Shown here piece by piece: positions 29,116 through 38,754 of a stretch of DNA of 64,000 nt (its first letter is position 1; each line of letters opens with the position of its first letter). Made by a program: the position numbers and the translations under genes. The stretch covers positions 124,001 through 188,000 of the forward strand of contig CAYJPN010000004.1 of the NCBI GenBank assembly GCA_964372115.1. The letters run 5' to 3'. The DNA comes from CG2-30-36-16 sp964372115 (GTDB lineage Bacteria; Bacteroidota; Ignavibacteria; Ignavibacteriales; Ignavibacteriaceae). The notes beneath the pieces are model-generated. The model searched no databases. It saw nothing but the letters and a program-made list of their open reading frames with translations, and had not been told where the DNA came from.

Positions 29116-29943
29116 ATGAGCAAAAATATTATTTTAATTTTTAGTGTTATCTTATTTTCATTTCCTTCATTTGCACAGGAGGAAACTGATTCGACAGAAA
29201 TATATTTAATCGATTCATACGTTACACCAGAAAAACCGAACACATTTGTGCTCACTTTTTTTACGAGTGTACCTACAAAATCTTCCGTTTTAATAGATAG
29301 GAAATATGATTACAAAATATCGGAGACTTTGAGCGAAGAGCATAAGTTAAAACTTGATATATCCGGGTTAAAATTTGATAAAGAAATTGTCACATATATA
29401 ATCAATGTCGAAGATTCATCCGGAAGAAAATCTATTAGTGAGAGGTATGAATTTAACCAACCCCACGAAATAAAGGTTGAAAGCGAATCAAATTTTTTAA
29501 TGCTTTGTTTGTTCGGCGGAGCTGTATTTGCTCTTCCTTCGCCGGTTTTTGTAAAAGCAAAAACTGAAAATTATTTTAGTTTAACAAAAGAATTTAATCT
29601 TATTACCTTGCGCGGAAAGGGATTAAAATACCCGATGGGTTATTTCTCAGCGGAGTACTCTTATATTATCAACGCCCCCGTTAGAAACTTTTTTAGGATT
29701 GGCTACAAACATATTATTGAAATCCCTTGGTTTGAATATTTAGCCCCGGGTGTAAATGGTTTTACTAATTTTAAAGGATTTAATGGAATTAGTCCGGAGG
29801 TATCAGTCGGATTATTCCGTGCCTTTAATGCTTTTACAGTTTATACTCGTTACCGCTTTAATGCAAAACCCGGCGAAAAGGGGAGCGAGTTCCATGAGTT
29901 TTCGCTCGGATTATACACAAGTTTTTTTACACTAAATTTTTAA
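29116..29943 (+). CDS. Predicted outer-membrane protein, unknown family
   Basis: A 275-residue protein with a signal peptide (ILIFSVILFSFPSFAQE). The first ~110 residues of the mature part look like an Ig-like periplasmic domain (SYVTPEKPNTFVLTFFTSVP). The second part has barrel-like strands and the chain ends in LNF, typical of outer-membrane insertion. I do not recognise the family. Its stop is 2 bases from the GNAT gene start. Confidence 0.6.
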   Translation: MSKNIILIFSVILFSFPSFAQEETDSTEIYLIDSYVTPEKPNTFVLTFFTSVPTKSSVLIDRKYDYKISETLSEEHKLKLDISGLKFDKEIVTYIINVEDSSGRKSISERYEFNQPHEIKVESESNFLMLCLFGGAVFALPSPVFVKAKTENYFSLTKEFNLITLRGKGLKYPMGYFSAEYSYIINAPVRNFFRIGYKHIIEIPWFEYLAPGVNGFTNFKGFNGISPEVSVGLFRAFNAFTVYTRYRFNAKPGEKGSEFHEFSLGLYTSFFTLNF

Positions 29944-29944
29944 C

Positions 29945-30852
29945 ATGGTCATAAAAGAATTTTCAGAAGAATTAGTTTCTATTGCCGCTAAACTTTGCCG
30001 GCAGAATATGGAATTGGATATAATGCCCGATTTTCTTTTGAGAGAAAAAACATTCGGGGAAAAAGATTACAATCCTTTTTTAACCCTTGTTGCATTCGAT
30101 GAAAAATTAAGTGAGCCTATTGGTTTTATACAAGCTGTTGTTAAACAACGCATGAATGAAAAAATTGGTTATATAAAAATTCTTTGTGTCGATGTAAATA
30201 ATAGAAGAAAAGGGATTGGAACAATATTACATAATAACGTTGTTGAAAAGATAAAATTATCCGGCATAAATAAAATTAGGCTGTGCGAATCATTCCCGAA
30301 TTATTTGATGCCGGGTATTGATAAAAATTATACTGAAGGAATTCAATTTTTTAATAAGCTTGGGTATAAAAAATTTAAAGAAACAGTAAATCTTTCCGCC
30401 GATTTATCTGTTCAAAAATTTGAAACACAAGCTGAAGAATTAAATCTGGAACATAAAGGTATTACTACAAGACGTGCAATAGAAATCGATCGAACAAATG
30501 TCATAGAATTCATTAAGAAATATTTTTATGACTGGCGGGAAGAAGTAGAATCAACATTTGATAATCAGCCTATCACTTTGTTTATTGCCGAGAAGGATAA
30601 AAAAATTATTGGTTTTTCTGCACACGAAGGAAACAACAAGGGACGGGTTGGTTTGGACCGATGGGGAACCAAGAAAGTTTTCGTGGGCTGGGTCTGGGTT
30701 CGGTGCTTCTGAAAAAATCACTTCTTGATTTAAGAATTTTGGGATATCCCAGGGCAATAATCCCCTGGGTTGGACCTGTGGAGTTTTACACAAAAAATTG
30801 TAATTGTAAAATTGAGCGTAGTTTTTGGCGATATGAAAAAGAAATGGAATGA
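29945..30852 (+). pseudogene. Double GNAT acetyltransferase gene with a frameshift
   Basis: The first frame (29945-30712) encodes one complete GNAT domain with acetyl-CoA motif NRRKGIGT (~residues 85-92) and the start of a second, then switches to nonsense at VGLDRWGTKK. The continuation of the second domain is in the +1-shifted frame up to the stop at 30850-30852, with WFGPMGNQESFRGLGLGSVL, a perfect GNAT motif A. Restoring one base near 30640-30644 (AAGGGACGGG) would give a continuous ~302-residue protein reading K-G-T-G-W-F-G-P-M-G. It is either a recent mutation or a base-calling error at a purine run. The substrate of the tandem GNAT is unknown. Confidence 0.85.
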
Positions 30853-30905
30853 TTTTGCTGCAAATGTTGTTTAGTTTTGAAACGATAATTGTGGTACTAT
30901 AAAAT

Positions 30906-33431
30906 ATGTTAAAAAGTTTTTTGGTTTTTTTATTATTTGTTAAAATATCATCAGCCCAAACTGGAACTCTACAAGGGAAAGTTACTGATGAAAATGATCC
31001 TATTCCTTCCGTAAATATTTTATTCATGGGATCAGGGTATGGTACAGTTACAGATTTAACAGGAAATTATTTATTAAAGAATATTCCGGAGGGTAGTTAT
31101 GAAGTAAGGTTTAGCTCTGTCGGGTATGAAACAAAATTTTTCGATGTAAAAATACTGCCGAATAAAATTGTTGAACTCAACGTAATAATGCCGATCAAAA
31201 TTATTGAAGTAAGAGAGGTTGAAGTTACCGGGTTGCTTCAACAAGACCAAAAAGATACCCGCACAAGTTTAATAGATTTAAGTCCTCGCAGCGCAAAAAT
31301 TTTGCCCGGGGCAACAGAAGACGTGCTGCGAACACTGCAGTCACTTCCCGGAGTTCTTGCCCCAAATGATTTTTCTTCACAGCTAATTGTACGTGGAAGC
31401 GGACCGGATCAGAATTTGATAATTATGGATGATATAGAAATATTTAATCCATACCGGCTTTACGGTGTTATAAGTATGTTTAACCCTGATGCTGTTTCAA
31501 ATGTTAACCTGATTACAGGTGGTTTCCCTGCGATCTACGGAGATAGACTTTCAGCGGTACTTGATGTAACAAATCGGGAGGGTACACGCAGCAAAAATAT
31601 TTCAGGCAGCGTAAATGTATCAATCGTCGATGCAAACCTTGTGCTTGAAGGTAAAAATCCATTTAACCTTACGGGCAGCTGGATGTTTAACACACGGCGA
31701 ACCTATTACGATTTAATTGTTGAACCTTTTGTAAAAAACGCCGGATTAGTTGAAGATAACGTTAGCTTTCCAAACTTTCACGATTTTCAGGGGAAAATTG
31801 CTATTGGTCCGTACAAAGGACATAAGTTTTTGCTAAATGGCATTTATTCACGTGATGGGGTAGATGTTGTAAGCGCGCAGAACAGAAAAACCGCTGACAG
31901 CATCAGTGTAAACAATGTAACAAAAAATGATATACTCGGTATTGCTTGGCATTATGCTCCTTCAACAAAACTGCTTAATAAACTTGTTTTATCCTGGTAT
32001 AACAATAAAGGAAATACAGACTTTAATTCTGAGATACTCGATCCCTCATTAAACCGGGATGAGTTTAAAGATGTAATCCCGGATACTCTCGCACCATATC
32101 TGCTTCGTTTTAAATTCAAAGCGGATTTTGAGTTTAGAAAATATTCTATCGATGATAAATTTACCTACCTATGGGGTGAAAATGTTTTTGAAGCAGGCGC
32201 CGGTGTTGACTTTATGCGCACTATAATAAATTTTAATTTTGAACTTGACCCCGAACTTGCAGCGATCTTAGCATCAAACCCGCAGTTTAACGCGGCATTA
32301 AGTAATTTGAAAGATGTGAAAGATTATAACCGTTACCGCTTCTATGCTCAGAATAATTTTAAAATAAATAATCGCTTATATTTCCATCCCGGAATGCGGG
32401 TTGACCATTATGATATTTTAAATAAAACGTATATCGCACCGCGAGTTTCATTAGCGTATGCGTTAGACGATTTGACAACACTACGCGGCGTTTATGGGGT
32501 TTATTATCAATCACCCGGATACGAAAAAATGCGCGATCAAAACGTGTTGTTTGACTTGAGTCCAAGATACACACAAAGTCTTGAGGCTGAGAAAGCAACT
32601 CATTATGTAATCGGAATTGAGAGATGGCTTAATGAAGAATGGAATATCAAATTAGAAACATATTATAAAAACTTCGAAGACTTGATTGTTCAGGATTTAG
32701 TAACCGGAAGCAAATATTTTACCGAAGTTATACCCGGTAAAGATCTGCGACTCAGCTCCGGTTGGACAAGACCGGTAATAAATCAAGGTGATTCACTAAC
32801 CCAGATTCCAATAAATAATTCAAAAGGTGCGGCGTATGGTTTCGAATTGTTTCTTGCGAAAAAAAATCTATCCGCCGATAGCCGATTCTCGGGTTGGATT
32901 TCTTATGCGTTTGCATTTGCAAATCGAGATGATAACCGTGAACTGCCATTTAAATTTGACCAGCGGCATACGGTTAATATTGTGTTAAATTATAAAATTA
33001 ATAATTGGTTGGATGTCGGCGCCCGCTGGCAGTACGGTTCGGGGTTTCCAATAAGCGAACCGATAGGTATAAAACCGAGAATTATATTAAAAGATTTGGA
33101 TCTTGACGGTAAGCCTGAAACTCCAGTTATTGCCACACGAAAATCATCCAACACTCCAAACACCCCGGAAGAAGTGCTTTTTGATATAGATTTCGGGACG
33201 AATAAGTTAAATGCGCGTAAGCCTGCGTATCACCGGTTAGATATCAGGTTTACTGCGCTGACTAATTTTTGGAATCTAGATTGGACATTTTATCTTGATG
33301 TTATCAACGTGTATAATAGGGCAAATGTCGTTGGTTATGATTATTTTGTGACACCCGATTTAACACTTGGAAAAAAACCGACAAATATGTTTCCGATAAT
33401 TCCGACATTCGGATTCAGTGTAAATTTTTAA
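30906..33431 (+). CDS. TonB-dependent receptor with carboxypeptidase-like N-domain
   Basis: An 841-residue outer-membrane receptor. After a signal peptide (to SSAQT) comes a CarboxypepD_reg-like domain (GTLQGKVTDENDPIPSVNI, ~20-105). The plug domain follows (VLRTLQSLPGVLAPNDFSSQ, LIVRGSGPDQNLIIMDDIEI), then a 22-strand-type barrel to the terminal SVNF. The substrate is not predictable, and no lipoprotein partner (SusD-like) is adjacent, which argues against a SusCD glycan system. The start has no good ribosome binding site. It is 54 bases after the broken GNAT gene and 7 bases before the methyltransferase start. Confidence 0.88.
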   Translation: MLKSFLVFLLFVKISSAQTGTLQGKVTDENDPIPSVNILFMGSGYGTVTDLTGNYLLKNIPEGSYEVRFSSVGYETKFFDVKILPNKIVELNVIMPIKIIEVREVEVTGLLQQDQKDTRTSLIDLSPRSAKILPGATEDVLRTLQSLPGVLAPNDFSSQLIVRGSGPDQNLIIMDDIEIFNPYRLYGVISMFNPDAVSNVNLITGGFPAIYGDRLSAVLDVTNREGTRSKNISGSVNVSIVDANLVLEGKNPFNLTGSWMFNTRRTYYDLIVEPFVKNAGLVEDNVSFPNFHDFQGKIAIGPYKGHKFLLNGIYSRDGVDVVSAQNRKTADSISVNNVTKNDILGIAWHYAPSTKLLNKLVLSWYNNKGNTDFNSEILDPSLNRDEFKDVIPDTLAPYLLRFKFKADFEFRKYSIDDKFTYLWGENVFEAGAGVDFMRTIINFNFELDPELAAILASNPQFNAALSNLKDVKDYNRYRFYAQNNFKINNRLYFHPGMRVDHYDILNKTYIAPRVSLAYALDDLTTLRGVYGVYYQSPGYEKMRDQNVLFDLSPRYTQSLEAEKATHYVIGIERWLNEEWNIKLETYYKNFEDLIVQDLVTGSKYFTEVIPGKDLRLSSGWTRPVINQGDSLTQIPINNSKGAAYGFELFLAKKNLSADSRFSGWISYAFAFANRDDNRELPFKFDQRHTVNIVLNYKINNWLDVGARWQYGSGFPISEPIGIKPRIILKDLDLDGKPETPVIATRKSSNTPNTPEEVLFDIDFGTNKLNARKPAYHRLDIRFTALTNFWNLDWTFYLDVINVYNRANVVGYDYFVTPDLTLGKKPTNMFPIIPTFGFSVNF

Positions 33432-33437
33432 CAGCGA

Positions 33438-34310
33438 ATGATGGCACAAAAAGAAAAATCCTATATAGAACTTGGCGAACGGGGAAACTATAGTTTAAAA
33501 AATAAACTTAATAATCTTACCGGTAAAGAATGGATCAAGTTTTCAAAATCATGGTTTATTCACCGCCCGCCCCGCAGAAAAAATGACGAAATACTTCACC
33601 CCGCAAAATATCCCGAAACACTCGTTGAGGAATTTATATCTTTTTTTACAAAAGAAGGTGACTGGGTTTTTGATCCGTTTCTTGGAACCGGCAGCACATT
33701 AATTGCCGCCGGCAACTTAAAACGAAATGCCATCGGAATTGAAATAACAGAGCATTATTCTAAAATCGCGTCTGTAAGGGTAAAAAAAGAAAAATACCAA
33801 ACAAAAATATCGGCGCTCTACGGTTCATCTGAAGAAGTTAAAAAAGTTTTGGTAAAAAATAAATTTTCAGATATTAAATTTGATTTTACAATAACCTCAC
33901 CGCCTTATTGGAATCAACTTGAAAGAAATTCTCTCCGTCAAAAATTACGAAGCGAAAAAGGATTGGCGACAAAATATTCCGAAATTGCCGATGACCTTGG
34001 CAATATAAAAAGTTATGATGAATTTATTGAACGTCAGGCAAAAATTTTCGACAATGTTTTTGATGAAACCAAAACAGGCGGTTATCTCGTAATAATTACA
34101 AATAATGTTTACAATAAAAGTAAACTCTACCCGCTTGCATTCGATACCGCCGTTTCATTGACAAAGCGTGGAGAAAAAAGCTGGGTTTTAAAAGATGAAA
34201 AAATTTGGCTGCAAGACGACAAACCACTTATAGCGCTTGGTGTTAACTCTGCATGGGTATCAAATCGCCATCATCAGTATTGTTTGATTTTTAGAAAAGA
34301 AGCCAATTAA
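33438..34310 (+). CDS. Orphan DNA methyltransferase (N4-cytosine/N6-adenine type)
   Basis: A 290-residue AdoMet-dependent methylase. HPAKYP (54-59, motif X-like) precedes motif I DPFLGTGS (79-86), and the catalytic TSPPYW (motif IV) is at 153-158. The S-P-P-Y-W form favours an N4-cytosine or N6-adenine exocyclic amino methylase. The order X-I-IV differs from the usual beta-class IV-then-I arrangement. No restriction endonuclease gene is adjacent, so it is probably a solitary epigenetic enzyme or a remnant. xseA starts 3 bases after its stop. Confidence 0.82.
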   Translation: MMAQKEKSYIELGERGNYSLKNKLNNLTGKEWIKFSKSWFIHRPPRRKNDEILHPAKYPETLVEEFISFFTKEGDWVFDPFLGTGSTLIAAGNLKRNAIGIEITEHYSKIASVRVKKEKYQTKISALYGSSEEVKKVLVKNKFSDIKFDFTITSPPYWNQLERNSLRQKLRSEKGLATKYSEIADDLGNIKSYDEFIERQAKIFDNVFDETKTGGYLVIITNNVYNKSKLYPLAFDTAVSLTKRGEKSWVLKDEKIWLQDDKPLIALGVNSAWVSNRHHQYCLIFRKEAN

Positions 34311-34312
34311 AG

Positions 34313-35500
34313 ATGATTTTTGAAAACGATATATATAGTGTAAGCGATTTAACAAAAGAAATAAAAATAGTTCTCGAAGAAGGATTCGGTGATATCCAGG
34401 TGCGGGGTGAACTTTCAAATTTTAAAGCTCATGTATCGGGGCATTGGTATTTCTCTTTGAAAGATTCCGATGCAACGGTTAATTGCACTATGTGGCGCGG
34501 AATAAATAATTATGTTTTTTTTACCCCGAAGGACGGGATGAAGGTTATCGTTTCCGGGAGAATTACTGTCTATCCACCGCGCGGTGCATATCAAATTGAT
34601 GTCCGTTCGATGAAACCGGCAGGTGTTGGCGAACTTCAAGCAGCATTCGAAGCATTAAAAGCAAAACTCTCAAAAGAAGGGCTGTTTGAGGAAGAACGTA
34701 AAAGACCGATTCCCCGGATGCCGTTAAAAATTGGGGTTGTAACAGCCATTGATGGAGCAGCTTTTAAGGACATGATAAGTGTAGCTAAAAGAAGATTCCC
34801 ATTGGCAGAAATTGTAATATCCCCGGCGCGTGTTCAGGGCGCCGGTGCCGCTTTGAGCGTAGTTGAATCGATAAAACAATTAAACTCTGAAACAGATATT
34901 GAAGTTATTATAGTTGCTCGCGGCGGCGGTTCAATTGAAGATCTTTGGTGTTTTAATGAGGAAGAGGTTGCACGCTCGATTTTTAAATCTAAAATTCCTG
35001 TAATTACGGGAGTTGGGCATGAAAGCGATTTTACTATCGCCGATTTTGTAGCCGATCTGAGAGCGCCAACACCTTCTGCCGCAATGGAATTATGCACCCC
35101 GGATCAAAGAGAAATTTTTGCCTTTATAAATGATTTTTTTTATAACGCCTCCGAAAATATTTCAATGGTCATAAATTCATCATCAGAAAAAATTCATAGA
35201 ATTTTAAATTCATACGGCTTTAGAGTGCCTGTCGATTTAGTAAGACAGCGCTCACAGCAGGTTGATTCGCTGATATTCAAAATATTTCAGTTGATTGAAA
35301 AAAAAATCTTAATAGAGAAAAATAAGTTATCGCTCCTAGCCAATTCAATTAAATCGCACGATGTGCAAAAAACTCTTAAAAAAGGTTTCGTACTTGTAAA
35401 ACAAGAGGGTCTTTTCATAAAACGTTTACACGATTTTAAGAATGAAAAACCCAAAACGCTAAAATTTTTTGACGGGGAAGTTGAAATAAAAAACAATTAA
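34313..35500 (+). CDS. xseA: Exodeoxyribonuclease VII large subunit
   Basis: A 395-residue protein. It has an N-terminal OB-fold (GDIQVRGELSNFKAHVSGHWYF). The catalytic domain includes GVVTAIDGAAFKDMI, the VARGGGSIEDLWCFNEE motif and GVGHESDFTIADFVADLRAPTPSAAME. The coiled-coil region after ~270 is shorter than in E. coli (395 versus ~456 residues). It degrades single-stranded DNA bidirectionally together with XseB, encoded 72 bases downstream. Confidence 0.95.
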   Translation: MIFENDIYSVSDLTKEIKIVLEEGFGDIQVRGELSNFKAHVSGHWYFSLKDSDATVNCTMWRGINNYVFFTPKDGMKVIVSGRITVYPPRGAYQIDVRSMKPAGVGELQAAFEALKAKLSKEGLFEEERKRPIPRMPLKIGVVTAIDGAAFKDMISVAKRRFPLAEIVISPARVQGAGAALSVVESIKQLNSETDIEVIIVARGGGSIEDLWCFNEEEVARSIFKSKIPVITGVGHESDFTIADFVADLRAPTPSAAMELCTPDQREIFAFINDFFYNASENISMVINSSSEKIHRILNSYGFRVPVDLVRQRSQQVDSLIFKIFQLIEKKILIEKNKLSLLANSIKSHDVQKTLKKGFVLVKQEGLFIKRLHDFKNEKPKTLKFFDGEVEIKNN

Positions 35501-35572
35501 TTGGTTTAATTAAATATATTTTACTTTTTTAATCCATTACTTAAATTAGGATGTTTAGTTACAGAAATTAAA

Positions 35573-35812
35573 ATGAGCAAAAAAAACGAAAAAAATACAT
35601 TTGAAAAAAAACTTCAACGCTTAGAGGAAATATCAGAGTTACTCGAAAGTGATGATGTTGATCTCGATGTGTCAATCAATCTTTTTGAGGAGGGAATAAA
35701 CCTCTCCAAAAACTGTATTGATGAACTTAAAAACGCCGAGTTAAAAATAACCGAGTTAAAGAAAAAACTAAAAGAAATACCCTCAACCGGGGATGATAAT
35801 ATTGAAGAATAA
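35573..35812 (+). CDS. xseB: Exodeoxyribonuclease VII small subunit
   Basis: A 79-residue protein with the small-subunit signature: FEKKLQRLEEISELLESDD, then LFEEGINLSKNC. Highly charged and helical with an acidic C-terminus. Partner of XseA. dxs starts 20 bases downstream, a common Exo VII-isoprenoid gene association. Confidence 0.93.
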   Translation: MSKKNEKNTFEKKLQRLEEISELLESDDVDLDVSINLFEEGINLSKNCIDELKNAELKITELKKKLKEIPSTGDDNIEE

Positions 35813-35832
35813 GTGATCGGAGTTATGTAATA

Positions 35833-37752
35833 ATGGATGAAGCCCAGGAAAAATATACTGTACTTTCCAAAGTTAATTACCCTGCAGATATAAGAAACTT
35901 AGACCTGTCAGATTTAAAGATTTTATGTTCTGATTTAAGGCAGTATTTAGTAGACACTATATCCGAAATAGGAGGACATTTCGGCGGTGGACTCGGCACA
36001 GTTGAATTAGCTGTTGCACTTCATAAAGTTTTTGATACCCCCAGGGATTTAATAGTCTGGGATACCGGTCATCAAGCATATCCTCATAAAATTTTAACCG
36101 GCAGAAAAGAAGCGTTAAAAAAAATAAGACAACTAAACGGCATTAGCGGGTTTTTAAAACGCGCCGAAAGCGAATACGATACTTTTGGTGCTGGTCATGC
36201 ATCTACATCTATTTCTGCCGCTCTTGGTATGGCTGAGGGAAGCAAAATAAATAAGGATAATAGGAAAGTTGTGGCTGTTATAGGCGACGGCGCTATGACG
36301 GGCGGAATGGCTTATGAAGCGATGAATAATTCGGGTGTCTATAAATCTAATCTTATTGTTGTTTTGAATGATAACAACATGTCTATCGCTCCGAATGTTT
36401 GGCAAATTTCAAATTATTTTACAGAGATGATTTCTCACCCGGACTATAATAAATTTAAAGGACAGATTTGGGATTTAACCGGAAAACTTGATCAGTTTGG
36501 CGATAGGTTACGCAAAATTGCGGTTCGTTTGGAGAACGGAATAAAAGCAGTTATTACGCCGGGTATGCTATTCGAGGCGCTTGGGTTTAGATACTTTGGG
36601 CCGGTTAACGGGCACAATATTCATCAAATGGTAAAATTATTTGAGCAAATAAAAACTCTCAACGGCCCTATCTTAGTTCATGCCATTACCCAAAAAGGGA
36701 AGGGCTATAAACCTGCAGAGGGACATGTACAAAAACTTCATGCATCAACACCGTTTGATAAAGTATCAGGCGAGGCTATAAAGAACGGTCCTTCTGTTGC
36801 TTCATATACATCCATTTTCGGAAATGCGTTAGTAGAGATTGTTAAAGAAAATAAAAAAGTTGTTGGTATAACCGGCGCAATGCCGGATGGAACAGGTCTG
36901 GATAAATTATGTAAAGCCTTTCCGGAAAACTATTATGATGTTGGAATTGCTGAAGAACATGCCGTTACTTTTGCCGCTGGTCTTGCAACACAGGGAATAA
37001 TACCGGTTGTGGCGGTTTACTCAACATTTTTGCAGCGCGCATTTGATCAGATTGTGCATGATGTTGCTCTTCAGAAGCTGCATGTTGTTTTTGCACTTGA
37101 TAGAGCAGGCCTCGTCGGTGCTGACGGTCCAACTCATCACGGTACATTTGATATGACGTATCTCCGTATGATACCTGATATGATAATAATGGCTCCGAAG
37201 GATGAGGCTGAATTACGTGATATGCTTTATACTGCTGTTCAAGCAAATCGTCCTGTGGCTCTTCGTTATCCACGAGGCAATGCGCTCGGAGTTGAAATTA
37301 AGGAAGGTTTTACTGAATTAGAAATCGGAAAGAGCGAGGAATTGCGCGGTGGTAACGATGTTGCGTTGCTTGCTATTGGCTCAATGGTAGATTACACATT
37401 AAAAGCCGCCGAAAAACTTTTGAACGACGGTATAAATTGTACGGTAATAAATATGCGTTTTGCTAAACCATTGGATACACAAAAACTTGATGAAATTGCT
37501 GCAGAGTTTAATAAAATTGTTACCCTCGAAGAAAATTCACTTGTTGGTGGATTTGGCGCCGGAATAGTTGAATATTTTTCAGATAAACATTATAAAAATG
37601 ATATTCTTCGTATTGGTCTTCCCGACAAATTTGTCGATCATGGTTCACAGACAGAACTGCACAAAATATTAGGCATCGATCCAAATGGAATTGTAGAACG
37701 TGTAAAGTATTTTTTTGAAAATAAAGAGATAATACATGAGGTTACTGTATAA
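35833..37752 (+). CDS. dxs: 1-deoxy-D-xylulose-5-phosphate synthase
   Basis: A 639-residue thiamine diphosphate enzyme making DXP from pyruvate and glyceraldehyde-3-phosphate, the first step of the MEP isoprenoid pathway. Visible motifs are HFGGGLGTVELAVALH, the ThDP/Mg motif GDGAMTGGMAYEAMNNSG continuing to LNDNNMSI, the catalytic AEEHAVTFAAGLA region, and DRAGLVGADGPTHHG. Normal length. The stop codon overlaps the next start by one base (TAATG). Confidence 0.97.
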   Translation: MDEAQEKYTVLSKVNYPADIRNLDLSDLKILCSDLRQYLVDTISEIGGHFGGGLGTVELAVALHKVFDTPRDLIVWDTGHQAYPHKILTGRKEALKKIRQLNGISGFLKRAESEYDTFGAGHASTSISAALGMAEGSKINKDNRKVVAVIGDGAMTGGMAYEAMNNSGVYKSNLIVVLNDNNMSIAPNVWQISNYFTEMISHPDYNKFKGQIWDLTGKLDQFGDRLRKIAVRLENGIKAVITPGMLFEALGFRYFGPVNGHNIHQMVKLFEQIKTLNGPILVHAITQKGKGYKPAEGHVQKLHASTPFDKVSGEAIKNGPSVASYTSIFGNALVEIVKENKKVVGITGAMPDGTGLDKLCKAFPENYYDVGIAEEHAVTFAAGLATQGIIPVVAVYSTFLQRAFDQIVHDVALQKLHVVFALDRAGLVGADGPTHHGTFDMTYLRMIPDMIIMAPKDEAELRDMLYTAVQANRPVALRYPRGNALGVEIKEGFTELEIGKSEELRGGNDVALLAIGSMVDYTLKAAEKLLNDGINCTVINMRFAKPLDTQKLDEIAAEFNKIVTLEENSLVGGFGAGIVEYFSDKHYKNDILRIGLPDKFVDHGSQTELHKILGIDPNGIVERVKYFFENKEIIHEVTV

Positions 37753-38753
37753 TGGAAAAAACTAAAATTGCGATAATCGGTCTGGGCGGTATTGCACAAT
37801 TAGTTCATCTTCCAAATATTGCAAAACTAAGTAATGCTGTTGTTACTGCGGTTGCCGAAGTAAATAAAAGTAGACTTAACACCATTGCCGAAAAGTTTAA
37901 TATTCAGGAAAGATATTCGGATTATAATGAACTTTTTTCTACCAGCGAAGCTGAAGCAGTTATCATCGCTACTCCCACACACACTCATAAAGAAATAGCA
38001 TTAGCCGCTTTAAAAGCAGGAAAAGATATCCTGGTAGAAAAACCTCTCGCGCGTTCATATGAAGAAGCAAAGGAAATTGTAGCCGCCTCCAAAAAATTCA
38101 AAAAAAAATTAATGGTGGGGATGAATCTGCGTTTCCGACCCGATGCGATGATTTTAAGGAGTATATTAAACTCCGGCGAAATAGGCGAGCCGTACTATAT
38201 TAAAGCAGGCTGGATTAGAAGGCAAAGCAGCGCTGGTAAATGGGTTACCAAAAAGGAAGAATCGGGCGGCGGAGTTATAATAGATCTGGGTATTCATCTC
38301 ATGGATCTTTCTTTATGGCTTCTTAATTATCCCCCGGTTCATTCTGTTTCTACCCAAAATTTTTTTACAAACACAAATACGGTAGAAGACAGCAGCATTA
38401 GTTTTATTAAATTAGAAACTAACGCGCTTCTTACAATTGAATCAAGCTGGTCGCTGCCGGTGGAGCGGGATACTTTTTATCTCAATATTCATGGTACAAA
38501 AGGTTTTGCTTCGTTAAATCCGTCGAGGGTTTATAAAAAAATTGATGACGAAATAATTGATCTCATTCCATTGCAGCGCGAGAATGCGTTAACTCTTTTT
38601 AAAAAATCATACGTTAACGAAATAAAAAGTTTTATCGGGGCAGTAAAAAATTTAAACCCTGTTTTTTCATCGGGAGACGAAGCGCTTGAACGGATGCAAA
38701 TACTCGAAGCTATGTATGAATCTGCAAACAATAAAAACGAAATAAAGTTATAA
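37752..38753 (+). CDS. Gfo/Idh/MocA family oxidoreductase
   Basis: A 333-residue NAD(P)-dependent dehydrogenase. It has a Rossmann nucleotide site GLGGIAQLVHLPNI, the family motif EKPLARSYEEA (Lys of E-K-P) and a C-terminal alpha/beta domain with GGGVIIDLGIHLMDLSLWLL. Family members act on sugars, inositols or similar polyols; the substrate is not predictable. Translationally coupled to dxs by a one-base overlap, but that does not by itself imply an isoprenoid role. Confidence 0.9.
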   Translation: MEKTKIAIIGLGGIAQLVHLPNIAKLSNAVVTAVAEVNKSRLNTIAEKFNIQERYSDYNELFSTSEAEAVIIATPTHTHKEIALAALKAGKDILVEKPLARSYEEAKEIVAASKKFKKKLMVGMNLRFRPDAMILRSILNSGEIGEPYYIKAGWIRRQSSAGKWVTKKEESGGGVIIDLGIHLMDLSLWLLNYPPVHSVSTQNFFTNTNTVEDSSISFIKLETNALLTIESSWSLPVERDTFYLNIHGTKGFASLNPSRVYKKIDDEIIDLIPLQRENALTLFKKSYVNEIKSFIGAVKNLNPVFSSGDEALERMQILEAMYESANNKNEIKL

Positions 38754-38754
38754 T

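Noticed and set aside
30551..31027. 158-codon minus-strand open frame
   Set aside because: It lies antisense across the frameshifted GNAT gene and the start of the TonB receptor gene, and has no recognisable domain. The + strand reading explains the region fully.
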